A stretch of 64,000 bases of DNA from Pseudotamlana haliotis (GCF_008806375.1 NZ_WAAT01000037.1:150803-214802); one strand, 5' to 3'; shown: positions 1-8,640, numbered from the stretch's first letter. The notes: generated from the sequence alone by a model not told the origin. Translations and numbers: made by a program.

Positions 1-51
1 CTCGCCGTCTCTAAGCGTTGTATCAAAAATTTGGACTTTATTATCAGACAT
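1..51 (-). CDS. leuA: 2-isopropylmalate synthase, first 17 codons (partial)
   Basis: The minus strand from an ATG at 51 reads MSDNKVQIFDTTLRDGE and runs off the window. The FDTTLRDGE signature opens the TIM barrel of the alpha-isopropylmalate/homocitrate/citramalate synthase family; its Asp and Arg bind the metal and the 2-oxoacid. The N-terminus looks like flavobacterial LeuA, which condenses acetyl-CoA with 2-oxoisovalerate in leucine synthesis. With so few residues, homocitrate or citramalate synthase cannot be excluded. It is divergent from the gene at 200. Confidence 0.7.
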   Translation of the reverse strand, partial: MSDNKVQIFDTTLRDGE

Positions 52-91
52 TTATTAAAATATATTTTCGTATTGTTTTACGAATGTATAT

Positions 92-123
92 TTTGGTTTT
101 GTAAAAATTCAGTTCTACATTTG
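92..123 (+). promoter_or_regulatory. Bacteroidetes-type promoter
   Basis: TTTG at 92-95 and TACATTTG at 116-123 match the -33 (TTTG) and -7 (TAnnTTTG) elements of the Bacteroidetes primary sigma factor, spaced 20 bases. It would start transcription near 128, upstream of the gene at 200. Confidence 0.55.
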
Positions 124-199
124 TTTTTTACGATGTTAAACACATTGATATAACAGTTAAAATGCTGTAAAACAGAAAATTACATCTGTTTTTGTAACT

Positions 200-1756
200 A
201 TGACAAGAGATCAAAAAGATAATTTATTTGTTTTAATTAAGTCCTTATCCAAATCTGAAAAACGCCAATTTAAGCTTTACGTAGGCCGTTTGGGGGTGAA
301 TGAAGATTCTAAGTTTTTAATGTTGTTCAATATTTTGGATAAGTTAACCACTTATGATGAGGCCGTGATTCTAAAAAAAGGCATTGTTAAGAAACAACAA
401 TTATCGAATTTAAAAGCGCACCTTTATAAGCAAATCTTAATCAGTTTACGTCTAAACCCATCGCATCAAGATGTGCGTATTCAAATTCGCGAACAGTTAG
501 ATTTTGCGACCATTCTTTATCATAAGGGTTTATATAAGCAGAGTTTAAAAATTCTCGATAAAGCCAAGAATTTAGCAATTGCTAATGAAGAAAAGAATGC
601 TGCATATGAGATTGTTGATCTTGAAAAAGTCATAGAATCGCAATACATCACGCGCAGTATGAACAACAGGGCCGATCAATTATCGATTGAAGCTAAGGAG
701 TTAAGTCGTCAAAATGTATTAGCGAGTAAGCTTTCTAATTTATCTCTTCAGTTATATGGTCAGTTTTTAAAAACAGGTTATGTTAAAAACGAAGCCGAAA
801 CGAAGAGAATTACCGACTATTTTAATGCTAGATTGCCTCAATTTCACATTAGTGAACTAGGCTTTCGTGAGAAATTATGGCTTTATAAATCTAGACTTTG
901 GTATAGCTTTTTAACCCAGGACTTTTTGGCTTGTTATAAATACTCTAGAAAATGGGTGGAGTTATTTTATGAGAATAAGGATATGATTCTTTTAAATCCG
1001 GTGTTTTTCCTTAAAGGGAATAACTATTTGTTAGAATCACTTTATTACCTAAGACATTACAAGAAATTTAAAGCCGCATTAATACGTTTTGAAGACATCA
1101 CTAAAGAAAAATGGTTTCCTGTAGATGATAATATTGAAGGTTTAACCTTTTTATTTATTTATAATAATAAGTTCAACCTGCATTTCATAGAAGGAAGTTT
1201 TAAGGAAGGCCTACCTTTAGTTGATGAGGTTTTAGAACGTTTAAAAAATTATAAAGACCGCATTGATGAACATCATATTATGGTGTTTTATTATAAGGTA
1301 GCGAGCGTCTATTTTGGTGCTGGTGATAACAGAAAATGTATTTATTATTTAGAGAAAATAATAAGCAATAAATCACTTCAAATGCGTGAAGATTTATTGT
1401 GTTTTTCAAGAATTTTAAATCTTGTAGCCCACTATGAAGCTGGTTTAGACTACAACCTTGATATCTTAATAAAAAGCACCTATAAGTTCTTAATTAAAAT
1501 GGAAGATTTATATGAGGTGCAAAAAGAGTTCATTAAGTTTTTACGTGGCTTGGGTGATATTTATCCGCATGAGGTGAAAAATGAATTCATTAAACTTCAC
1601 AAGAAATTAAAGGAATTTGAAGATGATCCTTACCAAAGTCGTGCTTTTTTATATTTAGATATTATTTCTTGGTTAGAATCTAAAATTGAAAATAAACCTA
1701 TTGGCGAGGTCATTAGAAATAAGTTTGTATTAATGGAGAATCGTGCTATATCGTAA
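200..1756 (+). CDS. conserved helical protein of unknown function (TPR-like)
   Basis: A 518-residue protein without signal peptide or membrane segment, so probably cytoplasmic. It is rich in Leu, Lys, Tyr and Phe and almost entirely helical in appearance. Repeated Tyr/Ala/Gly helix pairs (for example around residues 105-130 and 380-400) suggest a tetratricopeptide-like superhelix used for protein binding. No catalytic motif is visible. It is transcribed alone, divergent from leuA and convergent with the lipoprotein gene at 1778-2200, only 21 bases away. A short hairpin (ATCGT/ACGAT) followed by a T-rich stretch overlaps the stop and could end the transcript. I do not recognise a named family. 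Confidence 0.75.
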   Translation: MTRDQKDNLFVLIKSLSKSEKRQFKLYVGRLGVNEDSKFLMLFNILDKLTTYDEAVILKKGIVKKQQLSNLKAHLYKQILISLRLNPSHQDVRIQIREQLDFATILYHKGLYKQSLKILDKAKNLAIANEEKNAAYEIVDLEKVIESQYITRSMNNRADQLSIEAKELSRQNVLASKLSNLSLQLYGQFLKTGYVKNEAETKRITDYFNARLPQFHISELGFREKLWLYKSRLWYSFLTQDFLACYKYSRKWVELFYENKDMILLNPVFFLKGNNYLLESLYYLRHYKKFKAALIRFEDITKEKWFPVDDNIEGLTFLFIYNNKFNLHFIEGSFKEGLPLVDEVLERLKNYKDRIDEHHIMVFYYKVASVYFGAGDNRKCIYYLEKIISNKSLQMREDLLCFSRILNLVAHYEAGLDYNLDILIKSTYKFLIKMEDLYEVQKEFIKFLRGLGDIYPHEVKNEFIKLHKKLKEFEDDPYQSRAFLYLDIISWLESKIENKPIGEVIRNKFVLMENRAIS

Positions 1757-1777
1757 AGGACGATTTTATTTAGGTTG

Positions 1778-2200
1778 TTAAGGAAGTTTTATATATTTAG
1801 AACTGCAGCCATCTGTGCAAATAAGTACTGTAGATTCGAGAAGGAAATATCCAGGTTTAAAGGTGATTTTGTATGTTACATCGCCTTCAGGGTTTTGAAA
1901 TTGGGAAGTAAAATCTTCACAATCATATGTTAGTTTTAAATCATTTTCATTTAAAGTATATGTGCCTGTACTGCATTCTGGGTAAGCGTTAGAGGTAAAG
2001 GAGCCGTCCTCAGAAAAAGTTATGGTTTCTCCGTTTTCATCTTCAACATAAAATTGAGGGCCTCCTGCACTAGTGTAACCTCCGGTTTCCTGCCAGCTTC
2101 CTAGTATCGATGTTTCAATGTCTGCGTCGTTATTTTTGCTACAATTGAAAGCTAAAATTAAGGCTAAAAAAGCGAAACTAAGTTGGACTTTTTGTGTCAT
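1778..2200 (-). CDS. lipocalin-like lipoprotein
   Basis: A 140-residue protein with a type II signal peptide: a hydrophobic stretch and lipobox ending at Cys20 (LAFNC). The mature part starts with acidic linker residues. It then shows the GSWQETGG strand, a Gly/Pro-rich middle and the ITFSEDGSF and TYTLNENDLKLTY strands typical of lipocalin-like proteins of Bacteroidetes, small beta barrels anchored in the envelope. Two C-terminal Cys (ICTDGC) may form a disulfide. The ligand is unknown. It is a single gene convergent with the unknown gene at 200-1756. The family assignment rests on pattern only. Confidence 0.7.
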   Translation of the reverse strand: MTQKVQLSFAFLALILAFNCSKNNDADIETSILGSWQETGGYTSAGGPQFYVEDENGETITFSEDGSFTSNAYPECSTGTYTLNENDLKLTYDCEDFTSQFQNPEGDVTYKITFKPGYFLLESTVLICTDGCSSKYIKLP

Positions 2201-2302
2201 TTGTTTGGTTTTTTTAGGAGATGCGTTAAATTTAATAAGGTTGCGTTAGTTTGTGAGATAATTCATTAATTATTTTGAATTTTAAAAATAACCGCTAAAA
2301 AA

Positions 2303-2335
2303 TTTGGATATTAACTTTTTCTGAACGAATATTTG
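2303..2335 (+). promoter_or_regulatory. promoter for the SAM riboswitch-metX/thrA transcript
   Basis: TTTG at 2303-2306 and AATATTTG at 2328-2335 (one mismatch to TAnnTTTG), spaced 21 bases, lie 25 bases ahead of the riboswitch. The predicted start is about 2340. Confidence 0.45.
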
Positions 2336-2360
2336 CATTCATAAAGTTCAAAAACTTACT

Positions 2361-2510
2361 GAAATGTTATCAAGAAAGGCAGAGGGATTAGACCCAATGA
2401 AGCCTTAGCAACCCTTTACCAGTAAAGAAGGTGCTAAATTCTACCCTTGATTGGATAGATAACGAAACGAAATTACTTTCTGTAGTTTCTAAATTCTTTA
2501 TAACATTTTT
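2361..2510 (+). promoter_or_regulatory. SAM-I (S-box) riboswitch
   Basis: The S-box core is visible: ATCAAGAAAGG, GAGGGATTAGACCC, TGAAGCC..GCAACC, AAGGTGCTA and AGATAACGA in order. P1 forms between 2373-2378 and 2476-2481. An outer pairing of AAATGTTAT (2362-2370) with ATAACATTT (2500-2508) encloses the whole domain and may be the switching helix. S-box RNAs bind S-adenosylmethionine and normally turn expression off, which fits the downstream homoserine-activating fusion gene. A near copy precedes metH at 20481-20625. Confidence 0.93.
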
Positions 2511-2518
2511 CTATTAAG

Positions 2519-2550
2519 CACACGGTTTACAATCGTGTATTTTGACTTTT
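2519..2550 (+). terminator. possible riboswitch expression-platform terminator
   Basis: ACACG (2520-2524) pairs with CGTGT (2534-2538) and is followed by an interrupted T-rich stretch. It lies between the riboswitch and the start codon at 2582, where a SAM-controlled terminator would be. The stem is only 5 base pairs and the T-run is broken, so this is tentative. Confidence 0.35.
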
Positions 2551-2581
2551 TATTTAGTTTAAAGTAAAAAAGAAGAATAAT

Positions 2582-5500
2582 TTGGAGCAATCATTGCAAC
2601 ATATCATCATTAAAGATTTCCTAACGGAAAATCAAACGCTTAATTCAGAAATCAATTTAAGTTATCAAGTTTTTGGTAAACCTATTGGTGAAGCCCCTGT
2701 TGTTTTGGTTAATCATGCACTTACGGGGAATAGTCATGTGGCTGGAAACGGCGGCTGGTGGAGCGATTTAATTGGAGACGATAAAGTTATTGATACCAAG
2801 CTTTACACCGTTTTAGCTTTTAACATTCCGGGGAATGGCTACGATGGCTTTGTGATTGATAATTACAAAGATTTTGTAGCGCGAGATATTGCTAGAATAT
2901 TTTTAATAGGCCTAGAAGAATTAAACACAGGAAAATTATTTGCTGTAGTTGGTGGTTCGCTAGGTGGCGGTATTTCATGGGAAATGGCGGTAATAAAGCC
3001 CGATTTGACCGAACATTTAGTTGTGGTTGCAACCGATTGGAAATCTACAGACTGGCTCATTGCCAACTGCCAAATTCAAGAACAGTTTTTGTTGAATTCT
3101 AAGCACCCAGTGCACGATGCGCGTATGCATGCCATGCTGTGCTACCGTACACCAGAGTCGTTTAAAGAGCGTTTTCAGCGTTCTAAAAATGACGATTTAG
3201 AGATTTTCAATGTGGAAAGTTGGTTGCTACATCACGGCGATAAGCTGCAGGAACGTTTTCAGCTTTCGGCTTATAAATTGATGAATCAGCTGCTTAAAAC
3301 CATTGATGTGACCAAAGGGCGCACTGAGAATTTTAATGTTTTAGAAAACATAGAAGCCAATATCCATATTATAGGTGTAGATTCTGATTTGTTTTTTACG
3401 GCTGAAGAAAACAGAGAAACTCAAAAACAACTGGCATTAACACATCATAATGTCACATATAACGAAATTAATTCCGTGCACGGTCATGATGCCTTTCTAA
3501 TGGAGTATGACCAATTGGAAAAAATAATAGAAGGCATTTTTGTGCCAAATTCTAAAAGAAAAAGAATGAAAGTATTAAAATTTGGAGGTAAATCTTTAGC
3601 AAACGGAGAAGGTTTAAATACCGTACTTTCCATAATAGAAAATAAAGTTGCTGCAGGCGAACGCATTAGTGTAGTGGTTTCTGCAAGAGGCACCGCGACC
3701 GATGATTTAGAAGTTATTTTAAACAAAGCCTTAAAAGGGAAGCCTTATAAAGAAGATTTAGAAGCCTTTAAAGCTTACCAAAGCGCGCCTTCTAAAGACG
3801 TTGATTTTACCCAGGAGTTTTCAACCTTAGACAAACTTTTTGAAGGGGTGAGTTTGTTGGGAGATTACAGCAGTAAAACCAAGGATAATATTTTAGCGCA
3901 AGGCGAATTGATTTCGGTGAAGTTAATTACTGGTATTTTAAATGAGCGCGGTATTAAGGCTAATGCCACCGATTCTCGTGAGCTTATTAAAACCGATGAG
4001 GTATTTGGAAATGCACAGCCTTTATCGAAATTATCCAAAGAAAACACACAGGCTTATTTCAAAAAGCATAAAGATACCGTAAATGTGGTTACTGGTTTTA
4101 TAGCCTCCAACTTAAAGAATGAAACGACGACTTTAGGAAGAAACGGAAGCAACTATACAGCCGCTTTAATCGCGAATTTTTTAGATGCTGAAGAGCTTCA
4201 GAATTACACGCATGTGAACGGTATTTATACGGCCGATCCAAACATGGTTGCTGATGCGCAGCAAATTAGAGAGTTGTCCTTTAGTGAAGCGAATGAGTTA
4301 GCTAACTTTGGAACCTCGGTTTTACACGCTAAAACCATTATTCCTTTAGTGGAGAAAAATATCAGCCTTCGTATATTAAATACCTTTAATCCAGATGATG
4401 AAGGGACTTTAATTACGGCTAGACCAAGCACAAAAGAGGTGACCTCTTTATCGGTTTTAGATAATGTGGCGCTTTTAAATTTTGAAGGCCGTGGGTTGCT
4501 AGGTAAAATTGGTGTGGATGCCAGAATATTTAAAGCATTAAGTAATTACGGCATTAGTGTGAGCATTGTATCGCAAGGTTCATCAGAACGTGGTATTGGG
4601 TTAATTATTGATTCAGACCAAGCAACACAAGCGGTGATTGCTTTAGAACGTGAGTTTGAAGGTGATTTCTATTCGCAAGATGTGAATAAAATTGATGTGG
4701 TTGATGATGTGACAGTGATTTCTATTGTGGGAATTGAGTTAAGTTCATTCCATAAACCCTTTAACGCGCTTATTAAAAACCAAATTACACCATTGTTATT
4801 TAACAATACGGTTACTGGAAAGAATGTGAGTTTGGTGGTTAAAAAAGACCAGCTTCACAAAGCCGTAAACGTGATTCACGGTGAGGTTTTCGGGATTTCA
4901 AAAAAGATAAACATTGCTGTTTTTGGTCATGGTGGTGTTGGTGGTGCTTTAATCAATCAGATTTTAAAATCGAAAGGTGATATTGAATCTCGTAAAGGGA
5001 TTAACCTCAATATTTTTGCCATTGCCAATTCTAAAAAGCAATTGTTAAATAAAGATGGTGTGGAATTAACCTGGGAAGATGATATTAAAACAACCGATCA
5101 TGCAAGTTCGCTTCCAGACATTATCGCTTTCGCGAAAAGACATCATTTAGAGAATTTAATAGCAGTTGATAATACGGCAAGCCCGAATTTTTATGAAAAT
5201 TACGTGCCTTTAGTTGAAGCCGGTTTCGACCTGGTGTCTTCAAATAAAGTAGCAAATACCGTATCACATAAATTTTACAAAGACTTACGTGTTGAGTTGC
5301 ATGAAAACAATAAGCAATATTTATACGAAACTACGGTTGGGGCAGGTTTACCTTTAATTGATACTATTAAATTATTACATGAATCGGGTGAGAATATCAC
5401 TAGAATTCGTGGGGTGTTTTCTGGAACTTTGAGTTATTTATTTAATAATTTTTCTGTGGAAGACAAGCCTTTTAGCGAAATCATTCAGGAAACGATTGAC

Positions 5501-5980
5501 AAAGGGTTTACAGAACCAGATCCGCGTGAGGATTTCTCAGGAAATGATGTGGCTAGAAAATTGTTAATTCTAGCAAGAGAGTTAGATTTGCATAATGAGT
5601 TTGAAGATGTTGAAGTTCAGAATTTAATTCCTGAGCAGTATCGTGATATTTCGGTAGAAGAATTTTTAAAACAACTGGATGTTTTAGATGAAGAATACCA
5701 AAAGTTGAAAGACAATCAGAAACCTGATCACGTTTTACGTTATGTAGGTGATTTATCGGGCGATTTGTCTCAAGATAAAGGAAAACTAGAAGTGAAATTG
5801 GTATCTATTCCAGAAGATAGTACTTTAGGACATGTTAAAGGTTCTGATGCCATTTTTGAAATTTTCACAGAATCTTACGGCGAACAGCCTATCGTGATTC
5901 AGGGTGCTGGAGCAGGTGCCGAAGTAACGGCTAGAGGTGTATTTGGTGATATATTAAGATTGTCTAAACATATAAACTAA
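2582..5980 (+). CDS. homoserine O-acetyltransferase - aspartokinase - homoserine dehydrogenase fusion
   Basis: A 1132-residue protein from a TTG start. Residues 1-325 are a MetX-type alpha/beta hydrolase with nucleophile Ser126 in GGSLGG, Asp269 and His302 (HGHDAF). Residues 329-770 are aspartokinase: KVLKFGGKS, TLGRNGSNYTAA, NGIYTADP, then ACT repeats. Residues 775-1132 are homoserine dehydrogenase: VFGHGGVGG, SSNKVANT, ETTVGAGLPLIDT, FTEPDPREDFSGNDVARK. One chain would thus phosphorylate aspartate, reduce the semialdehyde to homoserine and acetylate homoserine for methionine. An in-frame Met329 could start the kinase-dehydrogenase part alone. It is controlled by the SAM riboswitch upstream. 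The MetX part is short and divergent, so its acyl donor is inferred. Confidence 0.9.
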   Translation: MEQSLQHIIIKDFLTENQTLNSEINLSYQVFGKPIGEAPVVLVNHALTGNSHVAGNGGWWSDLIGDDKVIDTKLYTVLAFNIPGNGYDGFVIDNYKDFVARDIARIFLIGLEELNTGKLFAVVGGSLGGGISWEMAVIKPDLTEHLVVVATDWKSTDWLIANCQIQEQFLLNSKHPVHDARMHAMLCYRTPESFKERFQRSKNDDLEIFNVESWLLHHGDKLQERFQLSAYKLMNQLLKTIDVTKGRTENFNVLENIEANIHIIGVDSDLFFTAEENRETQKQLALTHHNVTYNEINSVHGHDAFLMEYDQLEKIIEGIFVPNSKRKRMKVLKFGGKSLANGEGLNTVLSIIENKVAAGERISVVVSARGTATDDLEVILNKALKGKPYKEDLEAFKAYQSAPSKDVDFTQEFSTLDKLFEGVSLLGDYSSKTKDNILAQGELISVKLITGILNERGIKANATDSRELIKTDEVFGNAQPLSKLSKENTQAYFKKHKDTVNVVTGFIASNLKNETTTLGRNGSNYTAALIANFLDAEELQNYTHVNGIYTADPNMVADAQQIRELSFSEANELANFGTSVLHAKTIIPLVEKNISLRILNTFNPDDEGTLITARPSTKEVTSLSVLDNVALLNFEGRGLLGKIGVDARIFKALSNYGISVSIVSQGSSERGIGLIIDSDQATQAVIALEREFEGDFYSQDVNKIDVVDDVTVISIVGIELSSFHKPFNALIKNQITPLLFNNTVTGKNVSLVVKKDQLHKAVNVIHGEVFGISKKINIAVFGHGGVGGALINQILKSKGDIESRKGINLNIFAIANSKKQLLNKDGVELTWEDDIKTTDHASSLPDIIAFAKRHHLENLIAVDNTASPNFYENYVPLVEAGFDLVSSNKVANTVSHKFYKDLRVELHENNKQYLYETTVGAGLPLIDTIKLLHESGENITRIRGVFSGTLSYLFNNFSVEDKPFSEIIQETIDKGFTEPDPREDFSGNDVARKLLILARELDLHNEFEDVEVQNLIPEQYRDISVEEFLKQLDVLDEEYQKLKDNQKPDHVLRYVGDLSGDLSQDKGKLEVKLVSIPEDSTLGHVKGSDAIFEIFTESYGEQPIVIQGAGAGAEVTARGVFGDILRLSKHIN

Positions 5981-6090
5981 AATTCCCGAGAAGGCGGGAA
6001 TCTCAAGAAGTGTAAAAAATATAAGTCCAAAGTAGGTTTAGAAAATATCAAAGGTTAACTAGATAAACATTAAGCTGGGTTATAAAAAAC

Positions 6091-6098
6091 TAACTTTG
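6091..6098 (+). promoter_or_regulatory. -7 box upstream of the sulfhydrylase gene
   Basis: TAACTTTG matches TAnnTTTG. Transcription would start near 6102, so the structured element at 6106-6215 would be the 5' leader of the mRNA. No clear -33 element is seen. Confidence 0.45.
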
Positions 6099-6105
6099 TA
6101 GATAA

Positions 6106-6215
6106 GCGCATTAGGGATTGAAGCGGCATCCTTTTTTTGCCTCTTTAAAAGGCGAAAAAAAACTGCCTGCCGTCAGGCAGATAGAGCATAAAGCCCGACC
6201 CGATAGGGGAATGCC
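6106..6215 (+). ncRNA. structured leader element, copy A
   Basis: The element is closed by GCATT (6108-6112) pairing with AATGC (6210-6214). It carries TTAGGGATTG, an internal hairpin GCCTCTTTAAAAGGC, the 7-bp hairpin CTGCCTG/CAGGCAG (6163-6180), then AAAGCCCGACC and CCCGATAGGG. A second copy (24823-24924) has the same TTAGGGATTG and AAAGCGCGACC blocks and a closing stem with a compensatory change. Both lie in leaders of methionine genes in sense orientation. It may be a flavobacterial structured RNA (possibly the Flavo-1 class) or a palindromic repeat. A separate small hairpin, ATTCCCG/CGGGAAT at 5982-6001, follows the preceding gene without a T-run. Confidence 0.5.
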
Positions 6216-6240
6216 AGAATAAGAATTATTATAATGAACT

Positions 6241-7416
6241 ATGAGCAATAACAAGAAATTTGAAACTTTAGCAGTAAGAACGCAGACAGAAACGTCTCAA
6301 TTCTCAGAACACTCAGTGCCTTTGTACTTAACATCAGGCTTTGTTTTTGACGATGCTGAGGAAATGAGAGCCTCGTTTGCAGAAGAGAAGCAACGCGATT
6401 TATACAGCCGTTACAGCAACCCGAATGTCAATGAATTTGTTGATAAGGTGTGCTTGATGGAAGGCGCAGAGGCAGGTTTTGCCTTCGCGAGTGGTATGGC
6501 AGCGGTGTTTTCAACTTTTGGAACTTTGCTGGATGCCGGAGACCATGTGGTGTCTTGTAGTTCGGTTTTTGGCGCAACTCATGGTTTGTTTACCAAATAT
6601 TTTCCGAAATGGAATATTGAGTATTCGTATTTCAATGTAAATGAAGTTGATAAGATTGAAAGCTTAATCAAACCAAATACGAAGTTTATTTATGCTGAAA
6701 CGCCTACTAACCCTGGTGTGGATGTTTTAGACTTAGATTTATTGAGCGCGATTTGTAAAAAACACGGTTTGTTGTTAGTGATTGATAATTGCTTTGCGAC
6801 GCCGTATTTACAAAATCCAATTAAACATGGTGCCGATTTAGTCATTCATTCGGCTACCAAATTAATGGACGGTCAAGGCCGTGTGCTTGGTGGTGTTACG
6901 GTTGGTAATAAGGAATTGATTCGTGAAATTTACTTGTTTTCGAGACTTACAGGGCCTGCAATGAGTGCTTTTAATGCTTGGGTGTTATCTAAATCTTTAG
7001 AGACTTTAGCGGTAAGAACCGATAAGCACTGTGAAAATGCTTTAAAACTAGCAACTTTTCTAGAAGGACACCCTAAAGTGACTTGGGTGAAGTATCCTTT
7101 CTTGAAATCGCATCCACAATATGAAGTGGCTAAAAAGCAAATGAAATTGGGTGGAAATATTATCGCTTTTGAAGTCGAAGGCGGAATTAAAGGTGGTCAA
7201 GCCTTTTTTGACTCGATTAAAATGTGTTCGTTGTCTGCCAACTTAGGAGATACTAGAACTATTGTAACCCACCCAGCGAGTACAACTCATGCTAAAGTAG
7301 AGCCAGAAGTGAAGGCTGCTGCAGGAATTACAGATGGATTAGTACGTGTGTCAGTTGGTTTAGAACATGTTGATGATGTGATTGCTGATATTGAACAAGC
7401 ACTAGAAAATATTTAA
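6241..7416 (+). CDS. metZ: O-acetyl/O-succinylhomoserine sulfhydrylase (PLP enzyme)
   Basis: A 391-residue Cys/Met-metabolism PLP enzyme, full length for the family. The PLP lysine is Lys207 in HSATKLMDGQG. The N-terminal part has the SVPLYLTSGFVFDDAEEM and YSRYSNPN segments, and ASGMAAV binds the cofactor phosphate. The close resemblance is to MetZ/MetY proteins that replace the activated hydroxyl of homoserine with sulfide to give homocysteine directly. Because the upstream fusion carries an acetyltransferase domain, O-acetylhomoserine is the likely substrate here. Cystathionine gamma-synthase is the main alternative. It follows the fusion gene by 260 bases and has its own predicted promoter. 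Confidence 0.88.
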   Translation: MSNNKKFETLAVRTQTETSQFSEHSVPLYLTSGFVFDDAEEMRASFAEEKQRDLYSRYSNPNVNEFVDKVCLMEGAEAGFAFASGMAAVFSTFGTLLDAGDHVVSCSSVFGATHGLFTKYFPKWNIEYSYFNVNEVDKIESLIKPNTKFIYAETPTNPGVDVLDLDLLSAICKKHGLLLVIDNCFATPYLQNPIKHGADLVIHSATKLMDGQGRVLGGVTVGNKELIREIYLFSRLTGPAMSAFNAWVLSKSLETLAVRTDKHCENALKLATFLEGHPKVTWVKYPFLKSHPQYEVAKKQMKLGGNIIAFEVEGGIKGGQAFFDSIKMCSLSANLGDTRTIVTHPASTTHAKVEPEVKAAAGITDGLVRVSVGLEHVDDVIADIEQALENI

Positions 7417-7439
7417 GAGATTATAATACTGTAGTATTG

Positions 7440-7472
7440 GCCCTTACAACTGGTTTGTGAGGGCTTTTTTTT
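7440..7472 (+). terminator. intrinsic terminator after metZ
   Basis: GCCCTTACAA (7440-7449) pairs with TTGTGAGGGC (7455-7464, one wobble). The loop has 5 bases and 8 T follow. Confidence 0.9.
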
Positions 7473-7475
7473 GCA

Positions 7476-7835
7476 CTATATTTTAATATTGTTTACTTCT
7501 AGTAAATCGTGTGTTTCAAAATTAAATAAGGTTTCGCTTAACAAGGCTTCAAATTGATTAACGCGGTCTTTTTTTATTCTGAATACGACTTCGCTGTATG
7601 TTGTTGTGCATTTTATAGGTTGTAAATGGTCTTCGTTGTTGCATTTCTCACAGTCGCAATGATTTTTGGTTTTGTAGGATGAAATGACCTCGATTAAGTT
7701 TTTTAATTAGGGTATACTCAGTATTATGGCAATGTCTGCGACTTGCAATTGTATTTTTCTAGTTTTTCTTTCCAAACTTCTTAACACAAAAGTTTGACCT
7801 ATAAAATTGCTGTGGAGGGGTTCTAGGAGGTACAT
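7476..7835 (-). pseudogene. small cysteine-containing protein gene with an in-frame stop
   Basis: The minus strand from ATG at 7835 to TAG at 7476-7478 is one frame of 119 codons, interrupted only by TAA at codon 43 (7707-7709). The first part begins MYLLEPLHSNFIGQTF. After the stop the same frame continues as LKNLIEVISSYKTKNH and a cluster CDCEKC followed by IKC, and ends in a Phe/Leu-rich amphipathic stretch. The CxCxxC pattern could bind a metal. No start codon follows the stop, so the second half is probably silent. The family is unknown to me. A TATATTTG box faces it at 7850-7857, so it was once, or still is, transcribed. Confidence 0.6.
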
Positions 7836-7894
7836 GAATTTAATTTTTTCAAATATATTAATTATTTTTATTTAGAATAAATAAAAATAATATT

Positions 7895-7902
7895 TAACTT
7901 TG
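7895..7902 (+). promoter_or_regulatory. -7 box for flavodoxin
   Basis: TAACTTTG matches TAnnTTTG, 28 bases before the start codon at 7931. The -33 element is not clear. Confidence 0.5.
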
Positions 7903-7930
7903 TAATAGAAATCTTTATAAAGTGTGAAGT

Positions 7931-8461
7931 ATGAATGATAAGATAGGTGTGTTTTACGGTTCGGACTCTGGTGTAACAGATGATATTACACGAGATTTAA
8001 TCAGCTTTTGGGCAGATGATAATTTGGAGGTGATGGAAGTTGGTGATGCGACGGTTGATGATTTAGAGCAGTATCAAATGCTGTTATTTGGCTTATCCAC
8101 TTGGTATGATGGTGACTTACAAAGTGATTGGGAGGAATTTTTCGATGATTTCCAAACGATAGATTTTAGCAATAAAGTTGTGGCGATTTACGGTTTGGGT
8201 GATCAAATTGGTTATGCTGAATATTTTGTTGATGGCATTGGCTTATTGGCGAAAGTGGTTTTAGAAAAAGGCGGAAAAGTTGTTGGGTATTGGCCAACTG
8301 AAGGCTATCGGTTTACCGATTCGGTTGCTATCGTTGACGAGCAGAAGGATTTGTTTTATGGACTAGCTTTAGATCATGATAATGAATCGCAACTTACAGA
8401 TGATCGTTTAACAACATGGATTGCTCAAATAAAAGAAGAATTCTTAAGAGAGACTGCCTAG
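7931..8461 (+). CDS. flavodoxin (long chain)
   Basis: A 176-residue flavodoxin, the usual size for the long-chain class. The FMN-phosphate loop is GSDSGVT at residues 10-16 (consensus GT/SxTGxT). STWYDGDLQSDW (about 56-67) supplies the flavin-stacking Trp and Tyr, and YGLGDQIGYAEYFVDG is the typical second flavin loop. The protein is very acidic, as expected for a soluble electron carrier. Its place between methionine genes and the sulfur locus would suit a role in reactivating MetH or feeding reductases, but that is inference. It is a single gene with promoter and terminator of its own. Confidence 0.93.
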   Translation: MNDKIGVFYGSDSGVTDDITRDLISFWADDNLEVMEVGDATVDDLEQYQMLLFGLSTWYDGDLQSDWEEFFDDFQTIDFSNKVVAIYGLGDQIGYAEYFVDGIGLLAKVVLEKGGKVVGYWPTEGYRFTDSVAIVDEQKDLFYGLALDHDNESQLTDDRLTTWIAQIKEEFLRETA

Positions 8462-8551
8462 GCATTAATTTTAATTTGTTAGTTTTTTGTTACTAATTCA
8501 GGTTTAGGTTCGGCTAAACCAAAGGTTTGAAGTTTATTTTAAATCTTATAA

Positions 8552-8590
8552 ATACCTTTACTATTGGTTTGTAAAGGTATTTTTTTTTTG
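8552..8590 (+). terminator. intrinsic terminator after flavodoxin
   Basis: ATACCTTTAC (8552-8561) pairs perfectly with GTAAAGGTAT (8571-8580) and is followed by 9 T. The rest of the 311-base gap holds the regulatory region listed next. Confidence 0.9.
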
Positions 8591-8640
8591 GTTTATGATG
8601 TTACTTTCTTGAGTTAAGAAAACTAGTATTTGTTTAAATA

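Noticed and set aside
5982..6001. Terminator after the MetX-ThrA fusion
   Set aside because: The 7-bp hairpin has no T-run on either side, so it was kept only as a note.
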